A DNA stretch of 64,000 nucleotides from UBA2336 sp049306095 (GTDB lineage Bacteria > Bacteroidota > Bacteroidia > Cytophagales > Cyclobacteriaceae). A program made the translations under genes and the position numbers. Below, in pieces: positions 24,828 through 32,319 of the stretch. Within the stretch, counting starts at the first letter, position 1; every line of letters starts with the position of its first letter. The stretch spans positions 1-64,000 of the forward strand of contig JBAQPU010000032.1 in the NCBI GenBank assembly GCA_049306095.1. Reading direction: 5' to 3'. The notes under the pieces were generated by a model that was not told the DNA's origin, made no database searches, and saw nothing but the letters and a program-made list of their open reading frames with translations.

Positions 24828-27044
24828 ATGGCAAAACTTCCCGTACCTGTTGAAGATATTGTAACCCGGTTTGGGCCGCACAAAGCCTACTCACCCGAAC
24901 ACGGTTTTAAAGGCCGGCACGAGCCCGACAAACTGGTGAAAACACATTGTTGTTTCTGCGGTATGCAGTGCGGCATTCAACTCAAAGTGAAAGACAACAC
25001 AGTGGTGGGCTTCGAGCCCTGGATGGAGTTTCCGTTCAATGAAGGACGGTTGTGCCCCAAAGGTGTGCAGCGCTATCTGCAAAACAATCACCCCGACCGT
25101 TTGCTTGCCCCTATACAACGTGTAGAAGGAAAAGGTTTTGAGACGATTGATTGGGAAACCGCCATGGACCGGACGGTGTCGGAAATCAGGCGCATTCAAT
25201 CGGCCTACGGCAACGATGCGTTCGCCATGCTTTCAGGTGTATCGCTTACCAACGAAAAAAGCTACATGATCGGCAAGTTTGCCCGCGTAGCCATGAAGAC
25301 GGCCAACCTTGATTACAATGGAAGATTGTGCATGGTGAGTGCCGGTGCCGGTAATAAAAAAGCATTCGGTCTCGACCGCATCTCCAACAGTTGGGCCGAC
25401 CTGGAACATGCCAAGGTCATTATGATTTGCGGCACCAACGTGAGCGAAACATTCCCAACCCTTACTCATTATATATGGCAGGCCCGCGACAACGGTGCCA
25501 AACTTATTGTGGTTGATCCCCGGGTTACGCCCATTGCACGCACAGCCGATTTGCATTTGCCGGTGAAACCGGGAACCGATTCAGCGTTGTATGGAGCGAT
25601 GCTGAAAATTCTGGTGGACAACGATTGGCTCGATCATGAGTTTATCCGAAACCACACATCGGGTTTTGAGGAAACAATTGCAGCCGTAAAAGATTACGAC
25701 CTGGAGTGGGCTGAAAAAATTACCGGCATCGCGAAAGAGAAAATTTTACAGGCAGCCACCTGGTGGGGGAAAACGGCCACCAGCTTTTTGTTGCATGCAC
25801 GCGGCATCGAACATCACTCCAAAGGGGTTGACAATGTGGTGGGATGCATCAACCTGGTACTGGCCACGGGCCGCATTGGGAAACCGTATTGCGGCTATGG
25901 CACCATTACCGGCCAGGGCAACGGGCAGGGTGGGCGTGAACACGGCCATAAGTGCGATCAGCTTCCGGGTAACCGCGACATCACAAATCCCGAACACCGC
26001 AAATACATTGCGGAGGTTTGGGGCATTGATGAAAAAGCCATGCCCGGTAAAGGTCTTTCCGCGTATGAAATTATAGAAGCCATCAACCGGGGAGAAATAA
26101 AAGGACTCATCTCCATTTGTTTTAATCCTCTGGTATCGCTTCCCAACAGCAACTACGTTCGTGAAGCGTTGGAGAAGTTGGAATACTATGTTGCGATTGA
26201 TTTCTTCCTGAGTGAAACCGCGCGATATGCCGATGTGGTCATGGCCGGTTCGCTGCATGAAGAAGACGAAGGAACCGTAACCACAGCCGAAGGAAGGGTA
26301 GTGCGCATCAACGCGGCTGTTACACCACCTGGAGATGCCCGGAAAGACAGTGATATTATAATGGAGTTGGCGAAACGCCTGGGTGCCGGAGACAAGTTCA
26401 ATTTTGAAAATAGTGAAGCTTTATTCAATGAGTTGAGGGCTGCCTCCAAAGGCGGTACAGCCGATTACTATGGTATCACCTATCAGAAAATCGAAGAAAA
26501 TATGGGCGTGTTCTGGCCCTGTCCAACCCTGGAACATCCGGGCACACCCCGGCTGTGGGAAGACCGGAAGTTTAAAACTCCCGATGGCAAGGCGCACTTT
26601 AATGCCGCTCCGTATCGCGATCCCGGTGAAGTAACCGATTCAGAATACCCGGTAGTGTTAACAACCGGTCGCGTGGTTTCACAATACCTCAGCGGAAGTC
26701 AGACCAGGCGCATCGGTAAACTGGTGGATCAATATGCCGAGCCGTTGCTGGAAATTCATCCGAAATTGGCGGCAGTTTACGGAATTACTGAAGGCGATTT
26801 AATTAACGTAGTGACGCGCAGAGGCGAGGCTGTTTTTCCTGCACAACTGGTAGAAACCATTCGTGAAGACACGATTTTTATTCCGTACCACTGGGGAGGC
26901 AGCAAATCGGCAAACCTGCTCACACCTGGCACACTGGATCCGGTTTCTAAAATACCGGAGTTTAAAGTATGCGCCTGTAAACTTATTCACACCGGGGCAA
27001 AAGCCACGGAAGGACTAACAGCCACGGCTTACCAAAGTATTTGA
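24828..27044 (+). CDS. molybdopterin oxidoreductase, NapA/NasC-like (probable nitrate reductase)
   Basis: The 738-residue Mo-bisMGD protein has an N-terminal [4Fe-4S] site (CCFCGMQCG, then RLCPKG, about 43-86). A Cys lies at the expected Mo-ligand position (NGRLCMVSAGAG, about 168). The segment GQGNGQGGREHG (about 364-375) corresponds to the GQPNAMGGREVG stretch of NapA/NasA nitrate reductases. There is no Tat signal, so it is cytoplasmic, unlike NapA. Partners are an NrfC/DmsB-like Fe-S protein, a Rieske protein and a cytochrome b. narK lies nearby, so nitrate is the favoured substrate, but other oxyanions or formate cannot be excluded. Confidence 0.82.
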   Translation: MAKLPVPVEDIVTRFGPHKAYSPEHGFKGRHEPDKLVKTHCCFCGMQCGIQLKVKDNTVVGFEPWMEFPFNEGRLCPKGVQRYLQNNHPDRLLAPIQRVEGKGFETIDWETAMDRTVSEIRRIQSAYGNDAFAMLSGVSLTNEKSYMIGKFARVAMKTANLDYNGRLCMVSAGAGNKKAFGLDRISNSWADLEHAKVIMICGTNVSETFPTLTHYIWQARDNGAKLIVVDPRVTPIARTADLHLPVKPGTDSALYGAMLKILVDNDWLDHEFIRNHTSGFEETIAAVKDYDLEWAEKITGIAKEKILQAATWWGKTATSFLLHARGIEHHSKGVDNVVGCINLVLATGRIGKPYCGYGTITGQGNGQGGREHGHKCDQLPGNRDITNPEHRKYIAEVWGIDEKAMPGKGLSAYEIIEAINRGEIKGLISICFNPLVSLPNSNYVREALEKLEYYVAIDFFLSETARYADVVMAGSLHEEDEGTVTTAEGRVVRINAAVTPPGDARKDSDIIMELAKRLGAGDKFNFENSEALFNELRAASKGGTADYYGITYQKIEENMGVFWPCPTLEHPGTPRLWEDRKFKTPDGKAHFNAAPYRDPGEVTDSEYPVVLTTGRVVSQYLSGSQTRRIGKLVDQYAEPLLEIHPKLAAVYGITEGDLINVVTRRGEAVFPAQLVETIREDTIFIPYHWGGSKSANLLTPGTLDPVSKIPEFKVCACKLIHTGAKATEGLTATAYQSI

Positions 27045-27046
27045 TC

Positions 27047-27616
27047 ATGACTGCACAATACAAAGAGAACCTGGAGTTTTTTATTGATATGCAGCGGTGC
27101 ATTGGTTGCCACGCCTGCGAGATGGCGTGTGCAGAGTGTGAAACCAACGGACAGGAGAGTATGATTCATATTCACTACGTGGACCGCGCCCAAACCGTTC
27201 AAACTACGGTACAAGTATGTATGCACTGCGATGATCCGGCTTGTGCCAACGTATGCCCTGCCGATGCGATAACTAAAGACAGCTTTGGTGTAGTACACAC
27301 GGCCAATACCTCACGCTGCATCGGGTGTTCCAATTGTGTGCTGGCTTGCCCGTTTGGTGTACCCAAGAAGGAAGAAAAAGCGGAGTTGATGATGAAGTGT
27401 AATATGTGTTACGATCGCACCAGTGCCGGAAAGAAGCCCATGTGCGCTACGGTTTGTCCGAGTGGGGCATTGTATTATGGTACGCGTGAAGAAATCCGGA
27501 AGATGCGGCCCGAAAGCGATCCCGTACAAACGTTCAAGTTTGGAAACGAAACGGTAAAAACAAAAGTAAGCATCATGATGCCGAAAGGAAGCACCCAGTT
27601 AAATGTTCACGACTAA
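27047..27616 (+). CDS. four-cluster ferredoxin-type electron-transfer subunit
   Basis: This protein of about 189 residues is of the DmsB/NrfC/PhsB type. Four cysteine groups are visible: CIGCHACEMAC, CMHCDDPACANVC, CIGCSNCVLAC and CNMCYD with CATVC, enough for four [4Fe-4S] clusters. It would relay electrons to the molybdoenzyme whose stop codon lies 2 bp upstream of this ATG. A TTG two codons earlier overlaps that stop and is less likely. No Tat signal is present, consistent with a cytoplasmic complex. Confidence 0.88.
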   Translation: MTAQYKENLEFFIDMQRCIGCHACEMACAECETNGQESMIHIHYVDRAQTVQTTVQVCMHCDDPACANVCPADAITKDSFGVVHTANTSRCIGCSNCVLACPFGVPKKEEKAELMMKCNMCYDRTSAGKKPMCATVCPSGALYYGTREEIRKMRPESDPVQTFKFGNETVKTKVSIMMPKGSTQLNVHD

Positions 27617-27626
27617 TCAGCAGGTC

Positions 27627-28145
27627 ATGTCAAATTCATCAGAAAAAGAAAAAATCCCCAACTGGAAAAGCGATTTTCCAATTGAACAGACAGAAGCCAC
27701 ACACATTTCACGTAGGGAGTTCGCAAAATTTTTGTGCCTGCTATCGGGCGGCATGGCGTTGGGCAATGCCGGTATTGTGATCAAATCGTTTGCTTTTCCT
27801 TCACAGCCGCTGGAAGGCGAGCATTTTGTTTGTCAGCATTCAGAGGTGAAAGTTGGTGAAATGAAACCCTTTGTAATAAAAGGAAAACTGGAAGTTCCGT
27901 ACATCTTGATTCACCTCACCGAGAATGAATGGCGTGCCTTTGAACAAAAATGCACCCACCTTTCCTGCGCAGTGCGCTATCGGGCCGACATCAATAAGAT
28001 TGAATGCCCGTGCCACCACGGTTACTTCGATCCGCGCACGGGTGTGGTTATACAGGGCCCCCCACCCAGACCGTTACCCCAACTGGAGGTGGTGGTGAAA
28101 GAGGACCAGGTTTATGTTCGGGCCATGGAAGAAAAAACAGTTTAG
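27627..28145 (+). CDS. Rieske [2Fe-2S] protein with Tat-type anchor
   Basis: The protein has about 172 residues. A twin-arginine motif SRREFAKFL followed by a hydrophobic stretch (CLLSGGMALGNAGIVI) implies Tat export or anchoring. The Rieske cluster motifs are CTHLSC and CPCHHG, with the closing GPPPRPLPQL typical of the fold. The ATG at 27627 is chosen; an ATG at 27603 would overlap the preceding gene. A Rieske protein outside the membrane combined with a cytoplasmic molybdoenzyme and Fe-S subunit is unusual. It may belong to a quinol-oxidising bc-like partner or bridge to the CuA enzyme encoded downstream. Confidence 0.85.
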   Translation: MSNSSEKEKIPNWKSDFPIEQTEATHISRREFAKFLCLLSGGMALGNAGIVIKSFAFPSQPLEGEHFVCQHSEVKVGEMKPFVIKGKLEVPYILIHLTENEWRAFEQKCTHLSCAVRYRADINKIECPCHHGYFDPRTGVVIQGPPPRPLPQLEVVVKEDQVYVRAMEEKTV

Positions 28146-28147
28146 GT

Positions 28148-28429
28148 ATGGGAGATTTCAGAGAAGGACAAGACCAGGCGCACCCCAACAAAACCAACAC
28201 GTTGATGGGGGGGATCATCACGTTGCTCATCGGTATACTGGGCATTCAGGTATGGCTTTTATACAGTGCGTTGAATAATGCATTGGACGATAACCGTGGA
28301 ATTGCCGTGGCTGCTTTTATCGGTTCATCGGTGTTGTTTATTATGGCCTTGTGGCTGTTGCGTTATGTGCCACAGGCAAGGGGGTTTGTTCGTAAGAAGG
28401 CGGGTGACGGGAAAAGCAAATATGAATAG
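28148..28429 (+). CDS. small two-helix membrane protein
   Basis: The 93-residue protein has two transmembrane helices (about 22-42, LMGGIITLLIGILGIQVWLLY, and 53-74). The ATG at 28148 is 2 bp after the Rieske stop, so it is part of the same operon; the frame is open further upstream inside the Rieske gene but that is overlap. I do not recognise the family firmly (possibly DUF6755). It is likely a membrane accessory of the Rieske/cytochrome complex. Confidence 0.7.
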   Translation: MGDFREGQDQAHPNKTNTLMGGIITLLIGILGIQVWLLYSALNNALDDNRGIAVAAFIGSSVLFIMALWLLRYVPQARGFVRKKAGDGKSKYE

Positions 28430-28506
28430 TTTGCCATCCGGCAATTACTTTGATCATAAATATTGAATAAGAAAAATCCTTATATTAAGCGCATGATTTG
28501 TTCAAA

Positions 28507-28550
28507 GACCCATTAAGTCTGCTTGTTGGGTCGCATACTTGTTGAACAAG
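28507..28550 (+). promoter_or_regulatory. hairpin and 13-bp palindrome upstream of the CuA subunit gene
   Basis: GACCCA (28507-28512) pairs with TGGGTC (28527-28532). It is followed by CTTGTTGAACAAG (28538-28550), a palindrome with one central base. Both lie within 100 bp of the CuA gene start. No TAnnTTTG box was found close by. This could be an operator and leader structure of the haem-copper operon. Confidence 0.4.
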
Positions 28551-28605
28551 GAAATAATGTTGGTTGGGTGAGGAAGGGAACAGTAATACTGACACTCAAA
28601 GAGTT

Positions 28606-29157
28606 ATGACCATACAAAAAGAAGTATTCATCGTGTTTTCAGTGATGTTTCTCATCATTGTTTTTGTTTTCTTTCTGGTATTCCTTTCTTCCGTTAAAAG
28701 CGGGGAAATACAAAATGTAAATCGCAAGCGGGCGATTTTCTTTTTTATTGCCTTTGGAACGGTGCTGCTGGTGTTGGGCATATCGCTGCCCAAATCACCC
28801 TACTTCCTTTATGCTAAGGAAGAACCGGCACAAAAGGTATTTGTAGTGGCCAAGCAGTTTTCATTCTCCATTTCGAAGTCGCCCATCGAATCGGAAGATG
28901 ATTTTATGATGTCGGCCGGGGCTGAAATAACGGTGCCAGTCAATGAGGTGATTGAGTTTAACGTGTCCAGTTGGGATGTCAATCATGGGTTTAGTTTGTA
29001 TAAGGATGGTGTTTTGCAGGCCCAGGTTCAGGCCATGCCCGGCTATGTAAACCGGCTGCGATGGAGATTTAAAGAAGGAGGTTCGTACGATATTTTGTGT
29101 CTGGAATACTGTGGGGTGGCGCATGCCGGTATGACCTCCAAAATAAAAGTTGAATAA
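28606..29157 (+). CDS. CuA-containing subunit II of a B-type haem-copper enzyme
   Basis: The 183-residue protein has two N-terminal hydrophobic helices (8-29 and 43-61) and a cupredoxin domain. A complete CuA site is visible: His127 (VNHGF), then Cys165, Glu167, Cys169, His173 and Met176 in CLEYCGVAHAGM. It takes electrons from a cytochrome c or cupredoxin and passes them to subunit I, 14 bp downstream. The ATG at 28606 is chosen over an upstream GTG because it begins directly at the first helix. Confidence 0.88.
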   Translation: MTIQKEVFIVFSVMFLIIVFVFFLVFLSSVKSGEIQNVNRKRAIFFFIAFGTVLLVLGISLPKSPYFLYAKEEPAQKVFVVAKQFSFSISKSPIESEDDFMMSAGAEITVPVNEVIEFNVSSWDVNHGFSLYKDGVLQAQVQAMPGYVNRLRWRFKEGGSYDILCLEYCGVAHAGMTSKIKVE

Positions 29158-29171
29158 GCTCATTCAGAATC

Positions 29172-30602
29172 ATGGAAACATTTAATAAAAAATCTACACT
29201 GCTTTGGCTCCTTACCGTGCTGGCGGTATTTCTGGTGGCTATCATTTTTGGTGTCACCATGCGAATGGGGCAGGCTAAAATGGTTGAGCTAAGCCCATTA
29301 AATTTTTATGTACTGATGACCTCCCACGGGTTGTTAATGGCGGGTGTTTGGTTTGTAGCGGGTATGGCGGGTATCCAATACATCCTCAGTAAGTATATTG
29401 CGGTGCCACGGTGGGGCAGTGTGATTGCCTACGTTTGTACCTTATTGGGAGTAGTGTTGTTGTTGTTCTCAACCTTCTTCGCCAAGCTTCATGCCGGCTG
29501 GTATTTTCTTTATCCATTACCTTTTTATGCGAAGGGAATGGAAATCGGACCGCTTCTTTTTCTGATCGCACTCACTATACTCGGTGTTGGGTGGTTATTG
29601 TGGTCGTTGGTGTTACTGGCATCTATTCTTAAAAAATACACCGTTGCCCAGGCATTGGCGTGGCATCACCTCACAGGAAAAGCTGAACCCGCTGTTTCAC
29701 CGTTTATCCTCATCTCATTCGTTTCGTTAATTGGAGTAACGTCCTGTATTCTTGCGGCAGTAGTTCTGCTGGTCTTGTATTATGCAGAGATGTTGAGCAC
29801 GGGCACCATATCCAACGATCCGTTGCTGATGAAAAACCTGACCTTCTTTTTCGGTCACACACTCGTCAACGAAATGCTTTATTTAGGGTTAGCAGTTCTG
29901 TATGAATTGTTCCCAAAAATGGCCGGTAAGCCTGCGTACAAAACAAGTTGGTATGTTGCCTTATCATGGAATGCGACCTTGCTAATTGTGTTGTTCGCCT
30001 ACTTCCATCACCTGTACATGGACTTTGCCCAACCGGTAGCCTTTCAGTATATCGGACAAATCATGTCGTGGTTTGCACCGCTGCCCGCTGCCGTTGTTAC
30101 GATCTTTTCTGTCCTCACAACCATTTACCGTTCAAATATGAAATGGAGCCTGGCCGCGTTGTTGTATTTTTTTGGTGTGATGTTCTGGGCGATCGGAGGG
30201 GTGGGGGCCATTTTAGATGCGGTAATCGCCAACAACCTGGTGCTGCACAATACCCAATGGGTGCCTGCGCATTTTCATACGTATAATTTACTGGGCAATG
30301 TGTTTTTCAGTTTAGCATTTGCCAGTTGGTTTGCCGATGAAATCGGAAATAATAAGATTAAGCCAGCCATGGTGAAAGCCATATTCAGTCTATTGGTAAT
30401 CGGTGGAGTTGGTTTTGTGATCGCCTTTTATCTGGGTGGAGCGCTTTCTGTTCCGCGAAGGGTAGATATGTACAATGAAGTGGTAAGCGAAGGTGTTTCA
30501 CTAGCTCAAATGGCTGTTGTTTTTGCCTCCTTGTATCTGGTCGGTATGGTTATGTATACCATTGATTTTACAAAACGATGTGCGGGGCAATTATTTTCCT
30601 GA
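29172..30602 (+). CDS. haem-copper oxidoreductase subunit I, B-family-like, active-site Tyr replaced by Asn (candidate NO reductase)
   Basis: The 476-residue protein has about 12-13 helices and the metal ligands of the superfamily: His52 (low-spin haem), His229 (CuB), His279-His280 (CuB, YFHHLY) and His367/His369 in VPAHFHTYN. It resembles ba3 oxidases (HNTQWVPAHFH). However, the position four after the first CuB histidine, occupied in A- and B-family oxygen reductases by the cross-linked tyrosine (GHPxVY), is Asn233 here (GHTLVNE), with Glu234 next. Loss of this Tyr with substitution by a polar residue is a mark of haem-copper nitric oxide reductase lineages derived from oxidases (eNOR, sNOR, gNOR, nNOR types). 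NO reduction is therefore plausible but unproven. Confidence 0.85.
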   Translation: METFNKKSTLLWLLTVLAVFLVAIIFGVTMRMGQAKMVELSPLNFYVLMTSHGLLMAGVWFVAGMAGIQYILSKYIAVPRWGSVIAYVCTLLGVVLLLFSTFFAKLHAGWYFLYPLPFYAKGMEIGPLLFLIALTILGVGWLLWSLVLLASILKKYTVAQALAWHHLTGKAEPAVSPFILISFVSLIGVTSCILAAVVLLVLYYAEMLSTGTISNDPLLMKNLTFFFGHTLVNEMLYLGLAVLYELFPKMAGKPAYKTSWYVALSWNATLLIVLFAYFHHLYMDFAQPVAFQYIGQIMSWFAPLPAAVVTIFSVLTTIYRSNMKWSLAALLYFFGVMFWAIGGVGAILDAVIANNLVLHNTQWVPAHFHTYNLLGNVFFSLAFASWFADEIGNNKIKPAMVKAIFSLLVIGGVGFVIAFYLGGALSVPRRVDMYNEVVSEGVSLAQMAVVFASLYLVGMVMYTIDFTKRCAGQLFS

Positions 30603-31330
30603 GTGTTTTGTCGTGGCAGCCGCAGGATGAAATGAAATACCTGCTTACGAAGATACCGGACGCTGAAATTATTGTTTCAGATTCTGTTTCAAAAAATATT
30701 TCAAATTGGTACACACAAAAACCAGTAGTGATAACACTTGCTTACAGTCGATGTCCGGGGGTGTGTAACCCCTACCTCGTGCAAATCCGCGATCACATTA
30801 CCCTGCAGGGCGCTGCCATAAAAGATTTTCAGATGATGGTGCTTAGTTTTGATCCACACGATACTCCGTCACAGCTTTACAAACTGGCGGGTTTTACGGA
30901 TGAGAATCCACCACCCGCCAACTGGACGTTTGGCGTTATAACGAATGAAAGTAAGGCAACCTTGTTGTCATCGCTTGGCTTTCAAGTAAAAACCGAAGGC
31001 GAGTTGTACGATCACAACACGGTGCTGGCCTTGATTAATACTGACGGCAAAATTCTTCAGCGAATTGAAGGCCTGCCGGCAAACATGCAATGGAATCGCC
31101 TCTTTAAGGAATTGACAAATGAATTTGTACCGGTTTATTCCACGCTTGATACCAATGTTTGGACGAGCTGTTTCCGGTACGATCCGGCCAGCGGCACATG
31201 GCAAATGAACTGGGGACTGATGATGATTCTTATTCCGTCAGTCACCACAGTCTTTTTAATTATACTCCTGCAAATGGTCACCCAACGGGCACGAAAGAGA
31301 AACAGTCATTCAACTTTAATCCATAACTAA
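30578..31330 (+). CDS. SCO1/SenC copper-chaperone-like protein
   Basis: The 250-residue protein has a short N-terminal hydrophobic segment, a thioredoxin-fold domain with the copper-binding CPGVC motif (about 60-64, AYSRCPGVCNP) and the third ligand His in ELYDHNT (about 147). A C-terminal transmembrane helix is at about 212-232. SCO proteins deliver copper to the CuA site, in keeping with the upstream CuA subunit. The start overlaps the end of subunit I by 25 bp, indicating coupling. Confidence 0.85.
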   Translation: MCGAIIFLSVLSWQPQDEMKYLLTKIPDAEIIVSDSVSKNISNWYTQKPVVITLAYSRCPGVCNPYLVQIRDHITLQGAAIKDFQMMVLSFDPHDTPSQLYKLAGFTDENPPPANWTFGVITNESKATLLSSLGFQVKTEGELYDHNTVLALINTDGKILQRIEGLPANMQWNRLFKELTNEFVPVYSTLDTNVWTSCFRYDPASGTWQMNWGLMMILIPSVTTVFLIILLQMVTQRARKRNSHSTLIHN

Positions 31331-31332
31331 CC

Positions 31333-31620
31333 ATGAATACCCTGAGCCAGCTTTCATTTTTTGGATGGAACCACATTCTCCTTCAGAGTGTTGCCAGTCC
31401 TTTTCAAATGGATGTGATCCTGTACCTGCTGGTGGCCGTCCTTGTACTCACCATTATTGTTGTGTTTTATATATATATGGCATTGCAAATTTTGGTGAAG
31501 TCTGGCGGAATGAATGAGCCCCTTGATGAAGGACTTTCGATTGAGTGGGTTAAACTTTTGTTTGTATTAACAATTGGTTTGGGATTGATCGGGTTATACA
31601 TCTTTTCGAAGTTTGGGTAG
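31333..31620 (+). CDS. small membrane protein of the haem-copper operon
   Basis: This 95-residue protein has two transmembrane helices (about 28-51 and 73-92) and a charged loop between them (MNEPLDEGLSIEW). It begins 2 bp after the SCO stop. I do not recognise a family. Position suggests a small accessory subunit or assembly factor of the haem-copper enzyme. Confidence 0.65.
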   Translation: MNTLSQLSFFGWNHILLQSVASPFQMDVILYLLVAVLVLTIIVVFYIYMALQILVKSGGMNEPLDEGLSIEWVKLLFVLTIGLGLIGLYIFSKFG

Positions 31621-31755
31621 CAGAAAAGGTACATCCACAAGGGCACACACATCCTCACCAACGGATAAGGTGTTTGCAGTTTGACTTTCAACACAAAATA
31701 CATTGCCGCCTTTTATGGCCTCAAAATGGCAATCGTATGTTTCAAGCCTGACCAT
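31594..31755 (-). CDS. possible small ORF, 53 residues, function unknown
   Basis: On the minus strand an ATG at 31755 opens a 53-residue frame (begins MVRLETYDCHFEAIKGGNVF, ends LLPKLRKDV). It has a normal amino-acid mix and fills most of the otherwise empty 31621-31833 gap. It overlaps the end of the plus-strand small membrane protein by 27 bp. No clear promoter or family is visible, so it may be a chance frame. Confidence 0.3.
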   Translation of the reverse strand: MVRLETYDCHFEAIKGGNVFCVESQTANTLSVGEDVCALVDVPFLLPKLRKDV

Positions 31756-31833
31756 TGGCAAAAGTTGAAATTGGTTAAATCAAAAACGTTTGATCATAAA
31801 CAATATATACCAACAAGCTAAACTATAACTTTG

Positions 31834-32271
31834 ATGAAAGAGCGAGTCATATTATCGAAAGCCGACCCGGCTGCCTACAAAGCCATGATAGGTCTGGAGG
31901 ACTATCTGGCAGAAAGCGGCCTTGACAAAAAATTATATGAACTTATAAAAACTCGTGCTTCCCAGATTAACGGTTGCGCCTATTGCATTAATATGCATGT
32001 GCGCGATGCCATGAAAATCGGTGAAACTGCCCAGCGATTATTTTTACTGGATGCCTGGCGGGAGACTGATCTTTTTACCGAGAAAGAAAGAGCAGTCTTG
32101 GCGCTCACCGAAGCTATGACCCTAATCGCAACCAAAGAAGTAACAGATGAAATATATAATACCGCTAAGAAACATTTAACAGACAAAGAGTTTGCTGCTG
32201 TAATCATGGCGGTGGTGGCCATTAACGGGTGGAACAGAATATCCATTACCACGCGAACCCCTCTGGATTAG
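31834..32271 (+). CDS. AhpD-like carboxymuconolactone decarboxylase family protein
   Basis: The 145-residue protein carries the alkylhydroperoxidase signature: KTRASQINGCAYCINMHVRDA, with the C-x2-C pair and following His that form the peroxidatic site. Homologues reduce peroxides or act as thiol-redox proteins. The ATG at 31834 matches the usual family N terminus (MKERV...KADPAAYKAM); a TTG one codon earlier is unnecessary. TAACTTTG directly abuts the ATG, too close for a normal -7 box. Confidence 0.85.
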   Translation: MKERVILSKADPAAYKAMIGLEDYLAESGLDKKLYELIKTRASQINGCAYCINMHVRDAMKIGETAQRLFLLDAWRETDLFTEKERAVLALTEAMTLIATKEVTDEIYNTAKKHLTDKEFAAVIMAVVAINGWNRISITTRTPLD

Positions 32272-32319
32272 CCTTGATGCTTTTCCGGAATTACTTTTCA
32301 TTATTAATGCAACGCCAGA

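Noticed and set aside
29172..30602. Plain ba3-type cytochrome c oxidase annotation
   Set aside because: Overall similarity supports the B family, but the cross-linked Tyr is Asn233. I kept the neutral name and flagged NO reductase as a candidate.
31826..31833. TAACTTTG as the promoter of the AhpD-like gene
   Set aside because: It directly abuts the ATG, so transcription would begin inside the gene. It is probably chance.
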